Below are positions 1-10,855 of a DNA stretch of 64,000 nt, piece by piece. The stretch lies in NCBI GenBank assembly GCA_965247255.1, contig CBDFGS010000012.1:620001-684000 (forward strand). The letters run 5' to 3'. Position 1 is the first letter of the stretch. Each line of letters begins with the position of its first letter. The position numbers and the translations under genes were made by a program. The notes below the pieces were generated by a model. That model was not told the origin of the DNA, did no database searches, and saw nothing but the letters and a program-made list of their open reading frames with translations. The DNA is from CBDFGS01 sp965247255. GTDB lineage: Bacteria > Chloroflexota > Dehalococcoidia > Lucifugimonadales > CAUZJF01.

Positions 1-101
1 ACACGATCACCGTCGAGTGCTCGGACACCTCGGGCAATCCGTCCCAGACAACCGTGGAAGTCAAAGTGCCGCACGATCAAGGCAAGGGCAAGAAGAAGTA
101 G
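1..101 (+). CDS. C-terminal end of a HYR/PKD-like secreted repeat protein (partial)
   Basis: Reading in frame 3 gives about 32 residues ending at TAG 99-101. They contain TITVECSDTSGNPSQTT, which resembles the last strands of a HYR or Ig-like repeat, followed by a basic tail (GKGKKK). The gene begins before the window, so its full architecture is unknown. It was probably an extracellular or surface protein like the PKD giant that follows. Its natural terminator is probably the hairpin at 1511-1539, now pushed away by the IS256-family insertion at 133-1502. Confidence 0.6.
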   Translation, partial: TITVECSDTSGNPSQTTVEVKVPHDQGKGKKK

Positions 102-132
102 TCAAGGGCTCCTTACATTCTTCGACGGCGAC

Positions 133-1502
133 GGAGGTATCCTCAAAAAGTGTGTAAACAGTCAGGCGGTGTACCCTCTCTCTGAACAACACGGGGTCGA
201 GGCCCAAGAGAGGAGATAGACCGCCCATGAGGAAGGAAAGCACTGAGAGTAGGTCGGAGTCAAGGCCGGAGTGGGAGCAGTTGGAGGATTGGGTGCGAAG
301 CCAGGTCCAGAGGCTGATCCAGGAGTTGCTGGAGGAGGAGGTGACGGCGTTTCTGGGAAGGGCGAAGTCGGCGCTCAGATCCGACTCGGACAACGATACC
401 GGCTATCGGAACGGATACGGCAGAGCCCGGAGGCTTACGCTGAGTTCGGGAACGATACAGCTGAGGCGGCCGCGAGTCCGCGATACCGAGGAGCAGTTCG
501 AGAGCCGGCTGCTGCCGCTGTTCGTCAACAGGACCAGGAAGGTTGCTGAGTTGATCCCCGAGCTGTACCTGCACGGTCTATCCGAAGGCGACTTCGATCT
601 GGCTTTGCGGGGGCTGCTGGGAGAGGACGCACCGGTATCGGCGAGCACGGTGGCCCGGTTGAAGGATAAGTGGAACGATGAGCTTGCCCAATGGCGCAGC
701 CGGCCCCTCGATGACCTGGAAGTGGTCTACATGTGGGTGGATGGAGTCTACGTCAAGGCTGGTCTTGAGAAGGAGAAGGCGGCGGTACTGGTGGTGATGG
801 CGGCCCTGAGCGACGGGAGCAAGGTGGTGGTGAGCGCTGTTCCCGGATACAGGGAGTCCACTCAGAACTGGTCCGAGGTGCTCAGGGACATCAAGCGCCG
901 GGGCTTGAGTTGCCCGAGGCTGGTGGTTGGAGACGGACACCTGGGCATCTGGGGAGCTCTGCGCAACGTCTATCCGCAGGCGGCAGAGCAACGCTGCTGG
1001 AACCACAAGATCGTAAACGTGCTCGCCAAGCTTCCAAAGCGACAACAGGACCAGGCCAAGCTCATGCTGCGTACTATCCCCTACGCGCCGACTCGGACAG
1101 AGGCTGAGCGGCTCAGGACGGTGTTCACCAGGTGGTGCGGCGACCATTCCTACGAGGCGGCCTCAGAGGCCTTGGAGCGGGACTGGGTCCGCATGGTCAC
1201 CTTCTATGACTTCCCAAAGGAGCACTGGGGGCACCTTCGCACGACGAACCCGGTAGAATCACCCTTCGCGGCCCTCAGGCTTCGGACCGATGCCGCCAAG
1301 CGCTACAAGAGGGTCGATCGGGCGATAGCGGTGATCTGGAAAATGTTGATGGTCGCCGAACAGCGCTTCAGGCGTCTGAAGGCCCCTGAGTTGATCGAAG
1401 ACGTCTATCTCGGTGCACAGTATGCGGATGGAATCGCCATTGAATCAACGGCTGAGAAGGTCGCCGCCTGATGTCGTTTACACACCTATTGACGTAACCT
1501 CC
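133..1502 (+). mobile_element. IS256-family insertion sequence, complete
   Basis: A complete element of about 1.37 kb with a single transposase gene. Imperfect 27-bp terminal inverted repeats lie at 133-159 and 1476-1502. Both share the outer GGAGGT and the inner GTGTGTAAAC when read inward. The flanks carry GGCGAC immediately outside each end (127-132 and 1503-1508), compatible with a target duplication, although IS256 elements usually make 8-9 bp. The element separates the upstream gene end (101) from a strong hairpin terminator (1511-1539). Confidence 0.9.
227..1471 (+). CDS. IS256/Mutator-type transposase
   Basis: The 414-aa product has the usual length and layout of IS256 transposases. 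The N-terminal DNA-binding part contains the family block around GYRNGYGRARR. The DDE catalytic triad appears as D172 in MWVDGVYVK, D236 in VGDGHLGIW and E344 in TNPVESPFAALR, followed by the conserved RTDAAKRYKR stretch. A C-x2-H type element (CWNHK) follows the second Asp, as is normal in this family. It catalyses cut-and-paste or copy-paste movement of the surrounding element. The ATG follows GAGGAGAT at moderate distance. No frameshift or stop is seen, so it is probably functional. Confidence 0.95.
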   Translation: MRKESTESRSESRPEWEQLEDWVRSQVQRLIQELLEEEVTAFLGRAKSALRSDSDNDTGYRNGYGRARRLTLSSGTIQLRRPRVRDTEEQFESRLLPLFVNRTRKVAELIPELYLHGLSEGDFDLALRGLLGEDAPVSASTVARLKDKWNDELAQWRSRPLDDLEVVYMWVDGVYVKAGLEKEKAAVLVVMAALSDGSKVVVSAVPGYRESTQNWSEVLRDIKRRGLSCPRLVVGDGHLGIWGALRNVYPQAAEQRCWNHKIVNVLAKLPKRQQDQAKLMLRTIPYAPTRTEAERLRTVFTRWCGDHSYEAASEALERDWVRMVTFYDFPKEHWGHLRTTNPVESPFAALRLRTDAAKRYKRVDRAIAVIWKMLMVAEQRFRRLKAPELIEDVYLGAQYADGIAIESTAEKVAA

Positions 1503-1510
1503 GGCGACGA

Positions 1511-1539
1511 GGGCAGCCCCGATCTACTCGGGGCTGCCC
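1511..1539 (+). terminator. Rho-independent-type hairpin, displaced by IS256
   Basis: A perfect 12-bp stem, GGGCAGCCCCGA with loop TCTAC and the complementary arm, lies 8 bp beyond the IS256 right end. The following bases are only moderately T-rich. Without the element it would begin about 40 bp after the stop codon at 101, the expected place for that gene's terminator. Confidence 0.7.
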
Positions 1540-1902
1540 TTGGTTGTCGTGACAGTAGTCATGGTACGCATCGCTCTAACCACCGTGTTATTACCTACTT
1601 CGATTTGTATGGTCGCAATGGGTTGCTGCTGGTATTACCACACTCCCCATTCCGCAGATCTCGGGCTACAATCCGCAGGCGCTAATTGGAGGCTACGGTC
1701 TAAGGGTTCGACATGGTAACGATCGCCCTAGAAGACGAAGGGGAAAGATTCGCATAACAAACTGGTTCGCAAGCCCCCGCGTCCTGTTCCCATCGGTGGT
1801 GACTCATAGCGTACCGGTCTCTCGGCTATAAGGAATTGTCTCTTTTTCGGTTGACTCTCGCAAAGTGAGAGATCCCCGATTAAGAACGTGAGGAGGGACA
1901 AC
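1540..1902. other. Intergenic leader region of the PKD giant gene
   Basis: About 360 bases without a convincing reading frame. It is less GC-rich than its surroundings and presumably holds the promoter of the giant surface-protein gene. A small inverted repeat CTCTC/GAGAG sits near 1856-1873. I could not assign a -35/-10 pair with confidence. Confidence 0.4.
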
Positions 1903-2961
1903 GTGAAAGTCGTCGGCAATCGAATCTCCAACATCCTCGGCATGGTACTGCTTCTTGCGGTGATGTCGCTGTTCGCGTCCCAGGACCGTACGGTTGAAGC
2001 TGCTGAGGTCGTCCTGGTAGACAACAGCACCCTGGGCTTCTACAACGCAGCAATAGGGGAGGTTCTTGATGCTACTGATCCCCTGTTTCCGGACAATGGT
2101 TCAGACCCGTCAGTAGGCCCACTGGCATCGGCGCCGGACATTTCAGCTGCCGCCACCGCCTTAGGAGGCTGGCTCTCTAACCCTGCCGCGCTCAACTCCA
2201 ATTGGAGCGGCCCGCAGAGCATCACTTCAACCTGGACCATATATACCGAAACGGCGATCATCTATGAGATCGATGCGGGAGCAGGGGGGATTAGCAACCT
2301 CGAAGGCAACTTCGGTGTGGACAACGGGATAGCCGTGTGGGTTAACGGTGTGTTCAAGTTCGGGCGTCGGGCGCCTGGTGGTGCGGCTGCGTTTGAATAT
2401 CCTGATATAAACCTTGGCAGTCTGCCACCCGGGCAGAATTTCATCCAAATCATTCGCGAAGACAGCGGTGGAGGTCAGGGCTATACAACCAAAATCACCG
2501 GCAACCTCATTGCTGGCACACCTTCAACCTTTGTGGTGAACACGCTCCATGACAACCCTATTGCAGTCGTGGCTACGGCAAATCGCCTATTGATCACCGA
2601 GTACTGCGTACCCGCGGAGGGCGCCAGTATCTACGAGGTAGACGATACAGGTGCCGTTGTCAACACCTTCGACAGCATACGGTCCACCGCAGAATGCTGG
2701 GAAGAATACGCGGACATATCTCCTGGCTTGGGAGGATTTCCGTTGGGCCAGGTGTACGTGGTACAAGGTCCTAAAATCTACGAGTTTACCCCGGCGGGCA
2801 CACTTGTGGGCCTATTTGCGACCGTTACCACTGCTGGCACTGATCACAGCGGTATCACCTTCGACCGGGAAGGCACTTTTGGCCACAAGATGATCGTCAC
2901 CGCCAGCACAGGCCACGTGTACACGGTGGACTCATCAGGCAATGTAGTTTTTCTAGCTAAC
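1903..2961 (+). pseudogene. N-terminal half of giant secreted PKD-repeat protein, split by IS1380
   Basis: I choose the GTG at 1903 because a perfect AGGAGG (1891-1896) lies six bases before it. The upstream in-frame GTG at 1888 overlaps that site. The product begins with a Sec signal peptide (hydrophobic MVLLLAVMSLFA, likely cut before AEVVLV). A jelly-roll or galactose-binding-like domain follows (GIAVWVNGVFKFG region). After that comes the start of a beta-propeller-like region (LLITEYCVPAEG, GQVYVVQGPKIYEFTP). The frame is cut after codon AAC 2959-2961, where the IS1380 element begins. The open frame continues to 3036 only by reading IS sequence. Removing the element and one CTAAC copy joins it exactly to 4684-10734, giving about 2,369 aa. 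Confidence 0.85.
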
Positions 2962-3012
2962 CCCGAATCCACCGAAGGACGGCGTGTAGGAGGCCTGCTG
3001 AAGAAACAAAAG

Positions 3013-3076
3013 GGTGCGCCTCTGAATCTGGGATAATGGTTTTGAAACAGAAAACCGGTCCCAGAAAAGGAGCACC
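3013..3076 (+). promoter_or_regulatory. IS1380 copy 1 leader: -10 element inside an SD-sequestering inverted repeat
   Basis: The arm GGTGCGCCT (3013-3021) can pair with AGGAGCACC (3068-3076), one mismatch. The second arm contains the transposase Shine-Dalgarno. A -10-like GATAAT lies between the arms at 3032-3037. A transcript begun there would lack the first arm and be translatable. A transcript reading in from the host gene would carry both arms and hide the SD. The pairing is visible; the regulatory role is inference by analogy with IS10 and IS50. Confidence 0.55.
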
Positions 3077-3082
3077 TGATAG

Positions 3083-4408
3083 ATGCTACCACGTAACCAC
3101 CCCGACCGCATCCAAATCGCCTTCGACGACCACCGCCTGGTGGCCAATGCCGGGCTGATCCTTCCCGCCACCCTCGCCCTGCGCCTTGGCCTGCCCCAAC
3201 TCCTCCGGAAGCACCTCGACCTCGGCGGCGCGCCGGGCCGGGCGAACACCGGCGACAAGATGATGACCCTGGTGGCCTCCGCCCTAGCCGGCGGAGATTG
3301 CATCGACGACGCCGTTGTGCTGCGCGCCGGCGGGACCGCCCGCGTGCTCGGTTTCACGGCTAAGGCTCCCTCCACCCTGGGCACCTTCCTGCGCAGCTTC
3401 AGGTGGGGCCATGTCCGCCAACTGGACCGGGTGAGCCGCGAGTTGCTGGCCCGGGTCTGGAAGGCCGGTGCCGGACCCGGCGGCGCACCATTCACCATCG
3501 ACCTTGATTCGACGATCTGCGAGACCTACGGACTGGCCAAGGAGGGCGCCCGCCACCACGGCTACACCGGTGCGCGGGGCTATCACCCGCTGCTGGCCGT
3601 CGCCGCCGGCACCGGCGACGTGCTGATGGCCCGCCTGCGCGAGGGCCGGGCCAACACCGCCCGCGGCGCTGCCCACTTCCTGCGTGAAACGGTGGGGCGG
3701 GTGCGCTACTGCGGAGCCAGGGGCCAACTCACGGTGCGGGCCGACAGCGGCTTCTATACCCACGCCGTGGTCGCCGTCTGCCGCCGGATGGATGTCCGCT
3801 TCTCCATCGCCATCCGCCAGCGCGCCCGCCTGCGGAATCTCATCGAGGCGATACCCGAAGATGCCTGGACGCCGATTCCTTACTGGATGGACGGCGCCGC
3901 CGATGTGGCCGAGACCACCTACACCCCGTTCCAGGCCGAGGCGGACGCCGCGCCGGTACGGCTCATCGTCCGGCGGGTGAAGCCGGCGCCCGGTTCTCAA
4001 CTGGCTCTCTTCGCCACCTACAGCTATCACGGCTTCATCACCGACCGGGACGGGGAGACGCTGGAACTGGAGGCCGATCATCGCCGTCACGCCGAGATCG
4101 AGAATGCGATACGCGACCTCAAGTACGGCGTGGGGCTGAACCATCTCCCCTCGGGCCGCTTCGCCGCCAACGGCGCCTGGCTGGCGGTACAGGTGATGGC
4201 GCACAACCTGGCCCGCTGGACAGCCCGCATCGGCCTGGGTCAGCAGATCGTGACCACCAAGACCCTCAGACGACGGGTCTTTGCCTTGGCCGGACGGATC
4301 ACCCGCTCGGCACGCCGATTGACCCTGCATCTTCCCCGGCGCTGGCCCTGGGAGGAGCAGTTCAGCCGCGCCCTGGCCCGACTGCGAGCCATTCCACTCC
4401 CAGCCTGA
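3083..4408 (+). CDS. IS1380-family transposase (copy 1)
   Basis: The 441-aa product belongs to the IS1380 (DDE group 1) family. The first catalytic Asp lies in TIDLDSTICETYG, the second in RADSGFYTHAV, and the Glu in AEIENAIRDLKYG, with the typical YHPLLAVAAGTG block after the first Asp. A basic C-terminus (RRRVFALAGRITRSARR) follows. The ATG at 3083 is preceded by AAAGGAGCACC. The frame is intact, so the copy may be active. It differs from the other copies at many residues, for example VVLRAGGTARVLGFTAK against the TVGVLGCVVK-type sequence. Confidence 0.95.
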   Translation: MLPRNHPDRIQIAFDDHRLVANAGLILPATLALRLGLPQLLRKHLDLGGAPGRANTGDKMMTLVASALAGGDCIDDAVVLRAGGTARVLGFTAKAPSTLGTFLRSFRWGHVRQLDRVSRELLARVWKAGAGPGGAPFTIDLDSTICETYGLAKEGARHHGYTGARGYHPLLAVAAGTGDVLMARLREGRANTARGAAHFLRETVGRVRYCGARGQLTVRADSGFYTHAVVAVCRRMDVRFSIAIRQRARLRNLIEAIPEDAWTPIPYWMDGAADVAETTYTPFQAEADAAPVRLIVRRVKPAPGSQLALFATYSYHGFITDRDGETLELEADHRRHAEIENAIRDLKYGVGLNHLPSGRFAANGAWLAVQVMAHNLARWTARIGLGQQIVTTKTLRRRVFALAGRITRSARRLTLHLPRRWPWEEQFSRALARLRAIPLPA

Positions 4409-4683
4409 CGGAGCCCGTCCGCCACTGACCCACCAGCCAACCCAACGTCCTGCAATCTCGCGTCAGCCCAGTCCGCGAGCGCCTCTTGCCGTGTCCTATC
4501 CCGCCATCTGGCTCGCCACAGCCACTGTAGGCCGCCATCGGTGCCCCCAAAAGCGCCTGCAGACCGCCCGCCAACCTCCCGTCTACCCAAATTCGAGCCC
4601 GGATCATCGCGCCTGTAACTCCCTCACCCCCTTCCGCTGTCCTCACGCCGTCCATCCCTGTCCATCGGTGGATTCGGGCTAAC

Positions 4684-7600
4684 GTTGGGAAATTCCACGA
4701 GAACCCGGAAGTCGTTCCAGCGACCTTCGGGCCGTTGGGCGGGCAAGTCTGGACCGCAGCGGAACATGATGACACCGTCTTTGCGATTAGTCCCGCCGGT
4801 GGCGTTAGTGTCGTCGGTACTTCGTCAACCTTCTTCGACGGTGCAGAGCTGGTCAACCTTGTCGCCAGCTCAGTCTGCGACTTCGGTACGTCAGGCGGTG
4901 CCTTCTTCGTAACTGATACCTTCAACAGCGCTGGCGGCGGTCGTATTGTCAAATTCCCCACGACCGATTTCGCTGGCTTGGGAGGCAACGTCCTAGTTGC
5001 GGGCGAACACGGAAACCCCATTGCAATGATCTCGTTGGACGCTGCTGGTACAGGGTACACATTCGCAATCTTCGACAGCACTGTCCGGCACCACGAGGGT
5101 GCCACTTTTGCCAGATGCATCACTGTGCCAACTGTCGACCAGGCGCCCACGGTGGGCGTTGACAACGAGAGCGTTGAGGTTGACGAAGGCCAGACCGCCA
5201 ACAATACCGGCACCTTCGACGATCCGGACGTCGGCGACGACGTGACCATCTCGGCCTCGATCGGCGCGGTCACCCAGACCGGCACCGAAAGCGGGACCTG
5301 GAGCTGGTCGTTTGATACCGAGGACGGGCCCGCCGAGAGTCAGACGGTGACGATCACCGCCGACGACGGGGACTGGCAGAGCAAGGTCGACTTCGAGTTG
5401 ACGGTCAAAAACGTCGCGCCGACCGTAGACACTGGAGCGGTAGACCTGAACACCTGGACCCAAGCCTTCCCGGCGGCGAACGGGGACTGGGCTGTTTCCG
5501 GCGACGGCGCCAGCGTCTTCCAGAGCATCAATGGCCTGGCGACGGCGTTCTACAGCGACTTCGACGTGTTTGGCGAGCAGCTCCAGGGCAAGATCAAGGT
5601 CGAGACCACTGTTGACAACGATCACATTGGGTTCGTGCTAGGATTCTCGCCCGGTGATGACACCGACGCCAACGCCGACTATCTGCTGGTGGACTGGAAG
5701 CAGGGCAACCAGTTCCACAATTTTGGCGGCGCGTCGTGCACGCCTGGAAGTACTGGTTTCGCCGGGCTGGCGGTCTCCAGAGTGTCCGGCCTCCCCACGA
5801 CGGACGAGTTCTGGGGGCATGTGAACTTCAATACGCCTGCTTGCTCGGACTTGAGCCACGGCGTCCAAGAGCTGGCCCGGGGCAATACCCTCGGTTCCAC
5901 CGGTTGGTCGGATCTTACCGAGTACGAATTCACGTTCGAGTACGACTCGTCACGGCTAAGGGTGTTCGTCGACGGGGAGCTGGAGCTGGATGTCACGGCG
6001 CCGGTAGGCAGTCCCTTCCCCGACGGCCGTTTAGGCTTCTATAACCTTTCGCAGGGTGCCGTGCGATATAGCTCCTTCCAGACCGACACAATAGTAGGTG
6101 ATGAGGGGTCGCCGGTTAACCTGTCCAAAGCCTTCACCGACCCGGGGACCCTGGATACTCACACCTCCACCATAAGCTGGGGCGACGGTGACACAACTCC
6201 CGGGGTTGTAACCGAATCCAACGGTGATGGCACCGTAGCTGGTAGTCATTCCTACGACGACAACGGCACATACATCGTTACGGTCGAGGTATGCGACAAA
6301 GACAACGACTGCGACAGCGATACCCTTACGGCGAATATCAGCAACGTAGCGCCGACGATTGCGCTCAGCGGTGAAGCCAACGTCGACGAGGGGAGCCTAT
6401 ACGAGCTGACGCTGGGAGCGGTGACCGATCCAGGCGAGGACACCGTCACCGATTACATCGTCCACTGGGGTGACGGAGAGACAGACACGTACACTGCCGA
6501 CGGAGTCGTGACGCACACCTATGACGATGGCCCGTCGAGCCCGACTATCACGGTGGACCTGGAGGACGAGGATGGCACGTATCTAGGGGCCGGCAGCCTC
6601 TCGGTGAGTGTGGACAACGTGGCGCCGACGGTGACAATTGCTGGCGCTGCCAGCGTGGACGAAGGAAGCCCGTACCTGCTGAATCTCGGGTCCAGCGACC
6701 CCGGCGACGACACGATCACGAGCTGGACTATTAACTGGGGGGATGGGCCGAATGAGGTGGTGCTGGGCAATCCGGCGTCTGCGACCCACACCTATGACGA
6801 TGGACCGGCGGTCCGCGACATAATCGCCACCGCCACCGACGAAGACGGTACCTTCCCAGCCAACGCCTCGTTCTTTGATGACTTCAGTGTGCCCAGCATT
6901 GGCTGTGGCACCGCGGGCGGCGCCACGTGCACCTTTGGCAACTACACCTACAGTGGCTTCGGCGGCACTGGCAGCTTCAATATCTCCGGCGGCAAGTTGA
7001 ATGGCTTTTCCATCGCTACTAGCATTTTCACCAAGGCCGTGGTCCTTGATGATGGTGTCAACTTCCTAAATGTCGGAGAGCAGTTTTCGGTTGTTACCCC
7101 AGGGGGGCTGGGGCAGTCCATATTCATCGTAGCCACGAACACCAACAAACCTCAGTTGCCTCCACAAGTGCGAATCCGCCGGACTCCCCCGCCGTCCCTT
7201 GATCCCCGACTCACAACTGAGATTACCGACGCAGTTTCTGTCACAGTTAGTCCGGGCCCTAATCCCTTCGGGGACTTGACCCTGATCATCAGACGTGTCA
7301 CCGCCACCGACTTCCGAATTTTCTACGATATAGGAACCGGGGATGGCCCAGTTGAGATCGGTGATGGTTTCACCAGCTCAAACTTGCTTTCGGCCGACCT
7401 GTTCGTGGGCGTCCAGTTCTTTGCATTCCCCGCTAACACCACTTTCGAGTACGACAACCTGAGTATTTCAACCACCTTTTCGGTGACGGTGAACAACGTA
7501 GCGCCGACGGCCGCGCTCTCCAACGACGGCCCCGTGGGCGAGGGCTCGCCGGCCACCATTAGCTTTGACAGCCAGTCTGATCCGTCGGCCGACGACACCA

Positions 7601-10600
7601 GCGCCGGCTTCCACTACGCCTACGACTGCGCCGGCGGGTCCCTGGCCGGGGCCACTTACGCAAACAGCGGCACCGACGCCTCGACCACCTGCTCCTACGG
7701 CGACGATGGGACGTACACGGTTACGGGGAGGATCATCGACAAGGACGGCGGCTTCACGGACTACTCCACCGATGTGGTGGTCAATAACGTCGACCCCACG
7801 GTCAACGCGGGCTGTGTCATAGCCGCGCCTGAAGGCTCTACCGTCCAGCTCAGCGGCGCGGGCTACTGCTACAGCCAGGACTTCGAAGGTGTGGTGGGAC
7901 CGGAGTGGTCTGTCACGGGGACCTCAGCGACACCGACAGGTGGGCGCAAGTTCCTTGGGGAGCTGAGCAATGGAATAGACGCCCCTGCAACAGCTACTCT
8001 GACCCTGACAGGACTTCCGCCGCACACCGCAGTGGATATCGACTTTGACCTGTTCATGCTAAAGACCATGGATGGGAACGGCACCCACTGCTGCGGACCT
8101 GACGTCATCGACGTCAGCATCGGCGGCGGTCCGACACTCCTACACACCACTTTCGCTAACTTCACAGGTTTCTTCGGAGGCAATCCGATTACCCAGTCCT
8201 ATCCGGGGACCCATCCTGGACCGCTGAACGATGGATTCACTGGGGCTGCAGAGACCAGCACACTGGGTTATGCGCAGGACTCGGTATACAGCCTGAGCTT
8301 CACGGCGGTGCCCCACACCTCCGGGACCCTGGAGATCACATTCAGCGCCTCCGGACTCCAGGGACTTGGCGATGAAGGCTGGGGCATCGACAACGTTTCG
8401 GTTAGCATTCCAGGAGCAGGCGTTACCTTTACCGACCCCGGAACCCTGGACACACACACGTCGACCATAGATTGGGGTGACGGGACGATTGAAGAGGGCG
8501 CCGTTACACAGGGTGCCGGCTCGGGCTCGGTGTCCGGAAGCCACGAGTACGGACACGCAGGCGTCTACGACATTGAGATAGAGGTCTGCGACGACGACGG
8601 CGGATGCGATACGGCAGCTGCGATCGCCGATATCTCTAACGTCGCGCCTACCATCACATCCATCTCGGCCGGGCCCAACCCCGTGGACGAGGGCTCACCC
8701 ACGACGATCACGGCCAGCTTCACCGACCCGAGCTGGCTCGATACACACACGGCGTCCATAGACTGTGGCGATCCCGGTGCTGTTCTCGTTTCGGGTCCGG
8801 ACTTCAGCAACCTCGAGGGGGATCAGCCGAATGCGACGGGAGACATCACCGCGGTCTGTCAGTACGGCGACAACGGCGACTTCACTGTCACGCTGACCGT
8901 CACCGACGACCTCGGCGCCAACGCCTCCACGACGGTCGATATTCAGGTCGACAACGTAGTGCCTTCAGTCACGCTTGAAGCGCTCTCCGACGTCACCATC
9001 GCCGAGGGCGACTCGGTAAGCTTCACGGCCCACGCAGAGGACCCGGGGAGCGACGACCTGACCATCTCGTGGTCGTTCGAAGGGCGGGCGTCGTGCGACA
9101 CAAGCACAACGTACCTGAACGGCACGGGGGTCGACCCATCGCCAAGCCCGAGCGTCAATCCGAGGGACGAGACCGATACGGCAGGCTGTCAGTACGGGGA
9201 CAATGGCTCGTTCACGGTAACGGTCACAGTCACAGACGACGACGGTGACTCGGCGTCGGCATCGGCGACGGTCACGGTCGACAACGTAGTGCCTTCAGTC
9301 ACGCTTGAAGCGCTCTCCGACGTCACCATCGACGAGGGCGATACCGTAAGCTTCACCGCTCACGCAGAGGACCCGGGCAGCGACGACCTGACCTTCTCAT
9401 GGTCGTTCGAAGGGCGGGCGTCGTGCGACGCAAGCACGACGTACCTGAACGCGGGGTCAGACCCCGATCCATCGCCAAGCCCGAGCGTGAATGCGAGGGA
9501 CGAGACCGATACGGCAGGCTGTCAGTACGGCGACAATGGCTTGTTCATAGTCATGGTCACAGTCACAGACGACGACGGTGACTCGGCGTCGGCATCGGCG
9601 ACCATCACGGTCGAAAACGTCCTTCCTGTCCTGACGTTGGACCAAGCCGGCTCGGTGATCTTCATCAGCGGCAACGAGGCGTTCCTCGGGCGCAAGGGAG
9701 TCGACCAGACTCACGACGCCGATGGCTCGGACATCGGCTCCGACGACCTGACGTTCGACTGGACCTTCCTGCCCGATGGGACAACCGCCAGCAACACGTA
9801 CTTCAACGACGGAGGGAGCCCAGACCCGCTGTCCAGCCCGGACGTCAATCCGGTCTTGGGCGTGGGCGACGCGGCTAGCGTGAACTTCTCGGCGTCCGGC
9901 GTCTACACCGTTGGCGTCGTCCTCACGGACGATGACGACGGATCTGACGCGGCGAGTTCGACCAAGATAGTAGTGGACGACTGCGACTGCACCAAGAGCC
10001 AGGGGTTCTGGAAGAAGCAGTTCAAGGGCAAGGGCAAGAAAGAGCAGATCGACGACGAGACTTTGCAGAGCTACCTTGAGATCATTCAGTTCGCCAGCGG
10101 CCACTTCGACATAGCGAGCCTGGGGACTCTGGGCCATGCGCGTAACATCTTCGACCCACCGAAACGCAACGGCAACAACGGCGGGTCAGGCTCCGGCAAT
10201 GGCTCCACCGCGGGCGCCAGTGTCACCGGCAGCAGCAGTAGAGGCAGCAGGAGGAATGAGAACGGCAATGACTCCAACGGCGGGTCGGGCTCCGGAAACG
10301 GCGACGAATCCAGCTCCGGCACCGGCGTCAATCTCGAGAAGAAGCGCCAAGGCGCTACCCAGCAGACGCTCGCCGCCTGGCTCAATTTCGCCAAAGGCGC
10401 CATCGACCTGGACGAGTCGGTAGACGTCGATCAGCCCGATGGCAGCGACAGTGGCTCCGGTTCAGCGAGTGGCACGGGCACCGGTGGTACCATCCAGATG
10501 TCCTTCACCGAGATCATGGAGGCGGTCGAGGACATTCTCAACGACCCGAACGCCACGGCCGCCGACCTGGAGCATGCCAAGGACCTGGCCGAGGCGATCA

Positions 10601-10734
10601 ACCTGCACGACAGGGACAATCCGGACTGCGAGAGCGGGACCGGCTCCGGGAGTGGGTCTGGCGCAGGTTCCAGCCAAGCCAGCGAGTCCGGCTCGGGTTC
10701 CGGCTCCGGCTCCGGCTCCGGCTCTAGCGACTAA
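4684..10734 (+). pseudogene. C-terminal part of giant secreted PKD-repeat protein, split by IS1380
   Basis: The open frame resumes with GTT 4684, right after the second CTAAC, and runs to TAA 10732-10734. An internal ATG would make about 1,999 aa from 4735, but without a signal peptide. It starts with the rest of the propeller (GQVWTAAEHDDTVFAISP). About nine PKD/Ig-like domains follow, marked by linkers such as NVAPT, NVVPS and NVLPV and the core WGDG...H.Y.D.G.Y.V. A thrombospondin-C-like domain sits between the first two (DNDHIGFVLGFSPGDD to GRLGFYNLSQG), and two more beta-sandwich inserts lie near 6870-7480 and 7865-8410. The C-terminus has a CTKSQGFWKKQFK motif and Gly/Ser/Asn-rich spacers, ending in (SG)n. 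This looks like an extracellular adhesin or matrix protein. A strong terminator follows. Confidence 0.85.
8950..9612 (+). repeat. Tandem duplication of one PKD unit, 330-bp period
   Basis: Two consecutive PKD units begin with the same bases GACAACGTAGTGCCTTCAGT at 8950 and 9280. They remain almost identical for roughly 330 bp each (for example VTLEALSDVTI in both). The near identity at DNA level, unlike the other PKD units, points to a recent in-frame duplication inside the gene. Confidence 0.85.
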
Positions 10735-10780
10735 CAGCAACCGATAGCGCTGAAGCTTCACCAAACGCTACCGTTGGAAT

Positions 10781-10809
10781 GGGGGCCGGTCACGGCAAGA
10801 CCGGCCCCC
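10781..10809 (+). terminator. Rho-independent terminator of the PKD giant gene
   Basis: An 11-bp perfect stem GGGGGCCGGTC / GACCGGCCCCC with a 7-base loop is followed by TTCTAGTTTT. It lies 47 bases after the stop codon at 10734. Confidence 0.85.
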
Positions 10810-10855
10810 TTCTAGTTTTCGCTTACAATTACAAATCGCGGACCGCGGATCTGCT

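Larger units (their letters stand above)
2962..4678 (+). mobile_element. IS1380-family element, copy 1 (diverged type)
   Basis: A complete 1,717-bp element. Its ends are CCCGAATCCACCGAAGGAC on the left and the complement of CCCGAATCCACCGATGGAC on the right, a 19-bp inverted repeat with one mismatch. It is flanked by the 5-bp direct repeat CTAAC (2957-2961 and 4679-4683). It carries one transposase gene on the plus strand. Its sequence differs clearly from copies 2/4 and 3/5, so it is a third type in the window. It splits the PKD giant gene. Confidence 0.95.

Noticed and set aside
2962..3036. The apparent C-terminus of the PKD giant's first part, ending PESTEGRRVGGLLKKQKG
   Set aside because: These codons are the IS1380 end; the same PESTEG sequence appears wherever a frame enters an element, as at 38272.
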